9,287 nt of DNA, taken from Candidatus Poseidoniaceae archaeon. GTDB lineage: Archaea; Thermoplasmatota; Poseidoniia; Poseidoniales; Poseidoniaceae. Of this stretch, positions 6,278 to 9,287 are shown piece after piece. The stretch spans positions 1-9,287 of the forward strand of contig JAKMFY010000237.1 of the NCBI GenBank assembly GCA_022425185.1. Reading direction: 5' to 3'. Under the pieces are notes generated by a model, which did no database searches, was not told the DNA's origin, and saw only the letters and a program-made list of their open reading frames with translations. Position 1 is the stretch's first letter, and every line of letters starts with the position of its first letter. The position numbers and the translations under genes are program-made.

Positions 6278-6397
6278 ATGGATAAATATTTAGAAAGCTA
6301 CGTTGAAAACGCAATTGATAACCTTGAATACCGTAATGGAATTCGGTTTTTACCGAGTTGGATGAATAAGATTCTTTCCAGTGTTCGTCGATCGTGA
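6278..6397 (+). CDS. Small hypothetical protein, 39 residues, second of a tandem paralogous pair
   Basis: The frame runs from ATG 6278-6280 to TGA 6395-6397. Its N-terminal half repeats the motif of the preceding protein (MDKYLESYVENAID, then EYRNGI). The C-terminal half diverges: RFLPSWMNKILSSVRRS is basic and amphipathic, with a Trp and hydrophobic residues on one face, which would suit binding to a membrane surface or to nucleic acid. A strong Shine-Dalgarno sequence stands seven bases upstream, and the start is only three bases after the stop of the preceding gene, so the two form a coupled unit. The AlkB-type gene begins about 42 bases downstream. No known family is recognised and no function is claimed; a duplicated small protein with conserved length of the core motif is the firm observation. 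Confidence 0.72.
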   Translation: MDKYLESYVENAIDNLEYRNGIRFLPSWMNKILSSVRRS

Positions 6398-6439
6398 ATC
6401 AAGGGCAACTGTCTTGAATGATTGGCTTCAAGTCAACCC

Positions 6440-7414
6440 ATGAGCAACTGGGCGCCGCATCTTCTCGGCTTGGCCACTCCTCTCTCTGCAATCATCTGCT
6501 TGATGATCGGTGGTTGGTGGATGATTGTCCCCATCGTTCTTTTACTCGGAATTTATCCTTTCATGGATACACTTGCTGGCTCTACCACGGTTTTTGATAT
6601 TGAAGACGAAGGAAAAGGTCACGACTTTATTGTCCATTTGCATGGTCTGCTGGTGCCACTCATTGTTGCAGCGTTGCTGTATCGGGTGTGGGACGGTCTC
6701 GGCTCCATTTCCATTCTCGTCCCAATTCTATGCGCAGGTCTGGCCACAGGAGCTGCAGGTGTTGTAGCCGCACATGAACTCGGTCACAGAAAACCTAAAT
6801 CGTTCAGTTGGTGGCTTGCTCGTCTCGATCTTTTCTCCGTTCTTTACCTTCACTTCACTGTTGAACATAACCACACCCATCACAAGCATTGGGCCAGAGA
6901 AGTTGATCCAACAAGTTCCCCTTGGGGCAGAAGTATCTACGTTCACTTATTGAGAACAATCCCTCTGCAATTAAGAAACGCCTTCAGGATTCGTAAAAAA
7001 GATGCAACAATATCTGTAATCTTGGAACTTAGTTTGTTGATATCTCTTGCTGTTTGGGGGCTGGAATACTTTGTTGCTTTCCTCGGTCAAGCACTCGTAG
7101 CGATTTATCTCCTTGAATTTGTGAATTACATTCAACACCATGGTCTGCTGCGCGGAGAAGATGAGCGCCCTAACGCATCCCATGCTTGGGAAAGTCGAAG
7201 CCGTTGGTCAAAATATACCTTGATGAATTTGACACTCCATGCTGCTCATCATCTTCGTTCAAGTACACCTTATGAGCGGCTAAAACCATCTGACGAATCT
7301 CCACAGTTACCTGGAGGCTATTATCAAATGTTTTGGATATCGTTGATTCCACCACTCTTTCATCGAATGATGAGAAAGCGTGTTGATCATTCTGGTGGAA
7401 TTGGTGGAGCATAG
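6440..7414 (+). CDS. AlkB-type membrane di-iron monooxygenase (alkane 1-monooxygenase/fatty acid desaturase superfamily)
   Basis: The 324-residue protein has several hydrophobic helices and all four histidine motifs of AlkB alkane hydroxylases. With the ATG start these are HELGHRK at 112-118, EHNHTHH at 142-148 followed by DPTSS near 156, NYIQHHGLLR at 229-238, and TLHAAHH at 265-271 followed by STPYERL. The RPNASHAWESRSRW segment between the last two also fits AlkB. The histidines bind the di-iron centre that hydroxylates terminal carbons of hydrocarbons or lipid chains using O2, so the host should be aerobic. No rubredoxin domain or neighbour, the usual electron donor, is visible. The second motif has Thr where AlkB often has Gly (EHNxGHH). 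A TTG at 6422, directly after an in-frame stop, would add six residues; neither start has a convincing ribosome site. The natural substrate may be a lipid rather than an alkane. Confidence 0.85.
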   Translation: MSNWAPHLLGLATPLSAIICLMIGGWWMIVPIVLLLGIYPFMDTLAGSTTVFDIEDEGKGHDFIVHLHGLLVPLIVAALLYRVWDGLGSISILVPILCAGLATGAAGVVAAHELGHRKPKSFSWWLARLDLFSVLYLHFTVEHNHTHHKHWAREVDPTSSPWGRSIYVHLLRTIPLQLRNAFRIRKKDATISVILELSLLISLAVWGLEYFVAFLGQALVAIYLLEFVNYIQHHGLLRGEDERPNASHAWESRSRWSKYTLMNLTLHAAHHLRSSTPYERLKPSDESPQLPGGYYQMFWISLIPPLFHRMMRKRVDHSGGIGGA

Positions 7415-8451
7415 CCCCCATTGACGGCTTCTTGAACAATTTTCACGTCTGATTCGACCATCATTTGAACCAATTCCTCGAAGGTTGTTTTGGTTTCCCA
7501 ACCCAACTTTTCCTTAGCATAACTTGGATCTCCGATGAGGAGATCAACTTCAGCTGGACGGAAGAATTTCGGATTTTTACGAACACGAACTATGCCTGAT
7601 TGGTCTGTAGCGATTGTATCTGCGTCTTCGCCAGACCATGTTAGGTCCATTCCGACGTGAGAGAACGCAAGAGAAATCATATCACGAATACTGTGAGTCC
7701 GTCCTGTGGCAATGACATAATCATCAGGTTTGTCTTGTTGAAGCATCTTCCATTGCATTTCAACATAGTCGCCAGCAAATCCCCAATCACGCTTTGACTC
7801 GACGTTTCCGATGTAGAGGCATTCATCGAATCCATGCTTGATGCGGGCAGCCGTCATTGTTACCTTTCGTGTGACGAATTCAAGACCACGTCGTGGGCTT
7901 TCGTGGTTGAAAAGAATTCCAGTGCATGCGAACATATCGTATGATTCTCGGTAGTTTCGAGTGATTTCAAACGCCATAACCTTTGCACATCCGTACGGAG
8001 AGCGAGGATGGAATGGTGTTTCCTCTGATTGTGGAACTTCTCGTACCTTTCCATATTGTTCGCTTGAACCTGCTTGGTAAAATCTGCAATCTGGAGCATG
8101 CTTTCGAAGGGCTTCAAGACACCGAAGTGCTCCAAGTCCTGTAATGTCTGCAGTCATCATCGGAGATCTCCATGATTCTGGTACAAACGACATTGCACCA
8201 AGATTGTAAAACTCATCAGGTTTCACTTGATGAACTGCGTTATCGATGGAGTTCTGGTCAGTTAAGTCACCGTTGACTAAGTGGAAGTTATCATTCGACA
8301 TCAAGTGGTTGATGAGGCTACGTCCTAAGCTTGGTTGAGAGACTCGTCGAACCAATCCGTAGACGATGTATCCCTTTTCTAGGAGTAATTCTGCTAGGTA
8401 TGAACCGTCTTGACCAGTGACTCCCGTGATGAGGACAGTTCTTTCGCTCAT
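7387..8451 (-). CDS. gmd: GDP-mannose 4,6-dehydratase
   Basis: The 354-residue short-chain dehydrogenase converts GDP-mannose to GDP-4-dehydro-6-deoxymannose, the entry to GDP-fucose, rhamnose and related deoxysugars for surface glycans. The Rossmann motif GVTGQDGSYLAE starts at residue 10, in the exact form typical of Gmd. Catalytic residues are visible as SSE at 129-131 and Y153-x3-K157 in PRSPYGCAK. NHESPRRGLEFVTRK, RDWGFAGDYVE and the C-terminal FFRPAEVDLLIGD are Gmd-specific. Length is normal for the family. The segment NLGAMSFVPESW differs slightly from the common NLAAQSHV form, so a close GDP-sugar dehydratase relative cannot be fully excluded. The ATG at 8449-8451 is preceded by AGGAT. 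The 3' end overlaps the convergent AlkB-type gene by 28 bases. No other sugar gene is in view, so the final sugar is unknown. Confidence 0.93.
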   Translation of the reverse strand: MSERTVLITGVTGQDGSYLAELLLEKGYIVYGLVRRVSQPSLGRSLINHLMSNDNFHLVNGDLTDQNSIDNAVHQVKPDEFYNLGAMSFVPESWRSPMMTADITGLGALRCLEALRKHAPDCRFYQAGSSEQYGKVREVPQSEETPFHPRSPYGCAKVMAFEITRNYRESYDMFACTGILFNHESPRRGLEFVTRKVTMTAARIKHGFDECLYIGNVESKRDWGFAGDYVEMQWKMLQQDKPDDYVIATGRTHSIRDMISLAFSHVGMDLTWSGEDADTIATDQSGIVRVRKNPKFFRPAEVDLLIGDPSYAKEKLGWETKTTFEELVQMMVESDVKIVQEAVNGGYAPPIPPE

Positions 8452-8587
8452 ACAGAATCCTAAACCTTTCCTCTTTTGAAGGCGTCGGAATTACGCTTGA
8501 ACCGGAATTCTTTGATACATACAAATCTACTAAAGGATAGAGGCATTCCCTAGAAGAGTATATTATGTACACGTCGAAGGGAAATTT
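8452..8587. promoter_or_regulatory. Divergent intergenic region between gmd and the ABC transporter ATPase gene
   Basis: This 136-base spacer lies between two divergent start codons. On the plus strand AGTATATTA at 8557-8565 resembles a TATA box. It lies about 27 bases before the ATPase ATG, yet GAAGGG at 8576-8581 also gives that gene a reasonable ribosome site, so leadered or leaderless translation cannot be decided. An imperfect direct repeat, TTGAA followed by CGGAATT, occurs at 8476-8492 and 8497-8509 and could be a regulator site. No clear TATA element was found for gmd. Confidence 0.4.
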
Positions 8588-9287
8588 ATGCTGACGGTAA
8601 ACGATTTGACCAAGAGTTTTGGTTCTGGTTCAAACAAGTTAGAAGTCCTCAAAGGCGTGGATATGACCATCACAAAAGGTGAGATGGTTGCCTTAATGGG
8701 TCCATCCGGTTGTGGTAAATCCACTTTATTGAACATCATTGGAGGTCTTTTGTCTGCAGATGGTGGAGAAATCGATCTCGAAGGCCGTACGTACGGGCGA
8801 CAGAAGCCTTCTGATGTTGTTGATATTCGACGAAAAGGAGTTGGATGGATATTCCAAGACTTCCACCTTGTCCCATCGCTCTCTGCGAAAGATAATGTTG
8901 CCATGGCTCTCGAATTGTGTGGTTACAAAAGCGAAGAAGCTGAAGAGCGTGCAGTTGCCGCTCTGAACGAGGTTGGACTCGGTGATCGAACGCATCACAT
9001 TCCTGATCAATTATCTGGTGGTCAACAACAACGTGTCGCAATCGCTCGAGCGATTGCAGGAAAGCGTTCCATTTTGCTTGCAGATGAACCTACAGGGAAT
9101 CTTGATATTGCGAGTGGTAAAGAAATCTTGGAATTGTTCAAGAGATTGTGCAATGATGAGGAGAATCCAATTTCGATTCTAATGGTTACGCACGACCCAG
9201 ATCTTGCAACACAAGCGGACAGAATGTTGCTCTTGCGAGATGGTAAGACCTTCGCAAGCGACATACGAAGTGCTTGGGGTATAGAGG
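8588..9287 (+). CDS. ABC transporter ATP-binding protein, LolD/MacB type (partial, runs off the right edge)
   Basis: The open frame from ATG 8588-8590 gives 233 residues before the window ends. All ABC ATPase motifs are present and intact: Walker A GPSGCGKS at 38-45, Q-loop FQ at 89-90, signature LSGGQQQR starting at 142, Walker B ILLADEP at 162-168 with the catalytic glutamate 167 and following TGNLD, and the switch histidine in VTHD at 200-203. The early LTKSFGSGSNKLEVLKGVDMTI, IGGLL after Walker A, and DEPTGNLD are typical of the LolD/MacB/FtsE-like subfamily, whose ATPases pair with a long FtsX-like permease to move lipids or peptides or to act mechanically on the envelope. The family is about 225-250 residues long, so little is missing; a permease gene is expected just beyond the edge. 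The substrate is unknown. Confidence 0.92.
   Translation, partial: MLTVNDLTKSFGSGSNKLEVLKGVDMTITKGEMVALMGPSGCGKSTLLNIIGGLLSADGGEIDLEGRTYGRQKPSDVVDIRRKGVGWIFQDFHLVPSLSAKDNVAMALELCGYKSEEAEERAVAALNEVGLGDRTHHIPDQLSGGQQQRVAIARAIAGKRSILLADEPTGNLDIASGKEILELFKRLCNDEENPISILMVTHDPDLATQADRMLLLRDGKTFASDIRSAWGIE

Noticed and set aside
9022..9264. An 80-codon minus-strand frame at the right edge, and other minus-strand frames at 8563-9041
   Set aside because: They overlap the ABC ATPase frame, which carries every expected motif in order, and show no domain of their own.

Overview
The window looks like chromosomal DNA of a planktonic archaeon, most likely Thermoplasmatota (Marine Group II/Poseidoniales-like). 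The lineage is inferred from family knowledge, without a database search. The archaeal signs are a 4-demethylwyosine synthase (Taw1) with the double Fe-S cysteine pattern, a regulator joining an AbrB-type DNA-binding domain to PhoU, TATA-like elements 26-27 bases before start codons, and Shine-Dalgarno sites reading GGTGA. Genes are tightly packed. Once the small genes are included, no stretch over 300 bases lacks a gene, and I saw no tRNA, rRNA, CRISPR array or insertion sequence.

Left part (1-2671). The end of an enoyl-CoA hydratase-type gene (+) meets a leftward cluster, and the two stop codons overlap. In transcription order the cluster is taw1, an E1/ThiF-like adenylating enzyme, a JAMM/MPN metalloprotease and an 80-residue helical protein. 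The last three genes are coupled by identical TTGA start/stop overlaps, each with a GGTGA ribosome site three bases upstream. An E1-like enzyme beside a JAMM protease, without a recognisable ubiquitin-like protein or E2, is the most interesting feature here.

Middle (2770-6023). A large phosphate permease (PiT) with a fused C-terminal PhoU-like domain is transcribed leftward. It diverges from an AbrB-PhoU regulator across an 80-bp AT-rich region. That region carries two copies of a direct repeat, and the TATA-like sequences suggest both genes are leaderless. Together they form a phosphate uptake and control module.

Right part (6024-9287). Two tiny tandem genes encode related proteins of 52 and 39 residues. 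The smaller starts behind a near-perfect Shine-Dalgarno sequence. They lead into an AlkB-type membrane di-iron monooxygenase. This gene runs convergently into gmd (GDP-mannose 4,6-dehydratase, minus strand), and the two coding regions overlap by 28 bp. Divergent from gmd, the ATPase gene of a LolD/MacB-type ABC exporter runs off the right edge.
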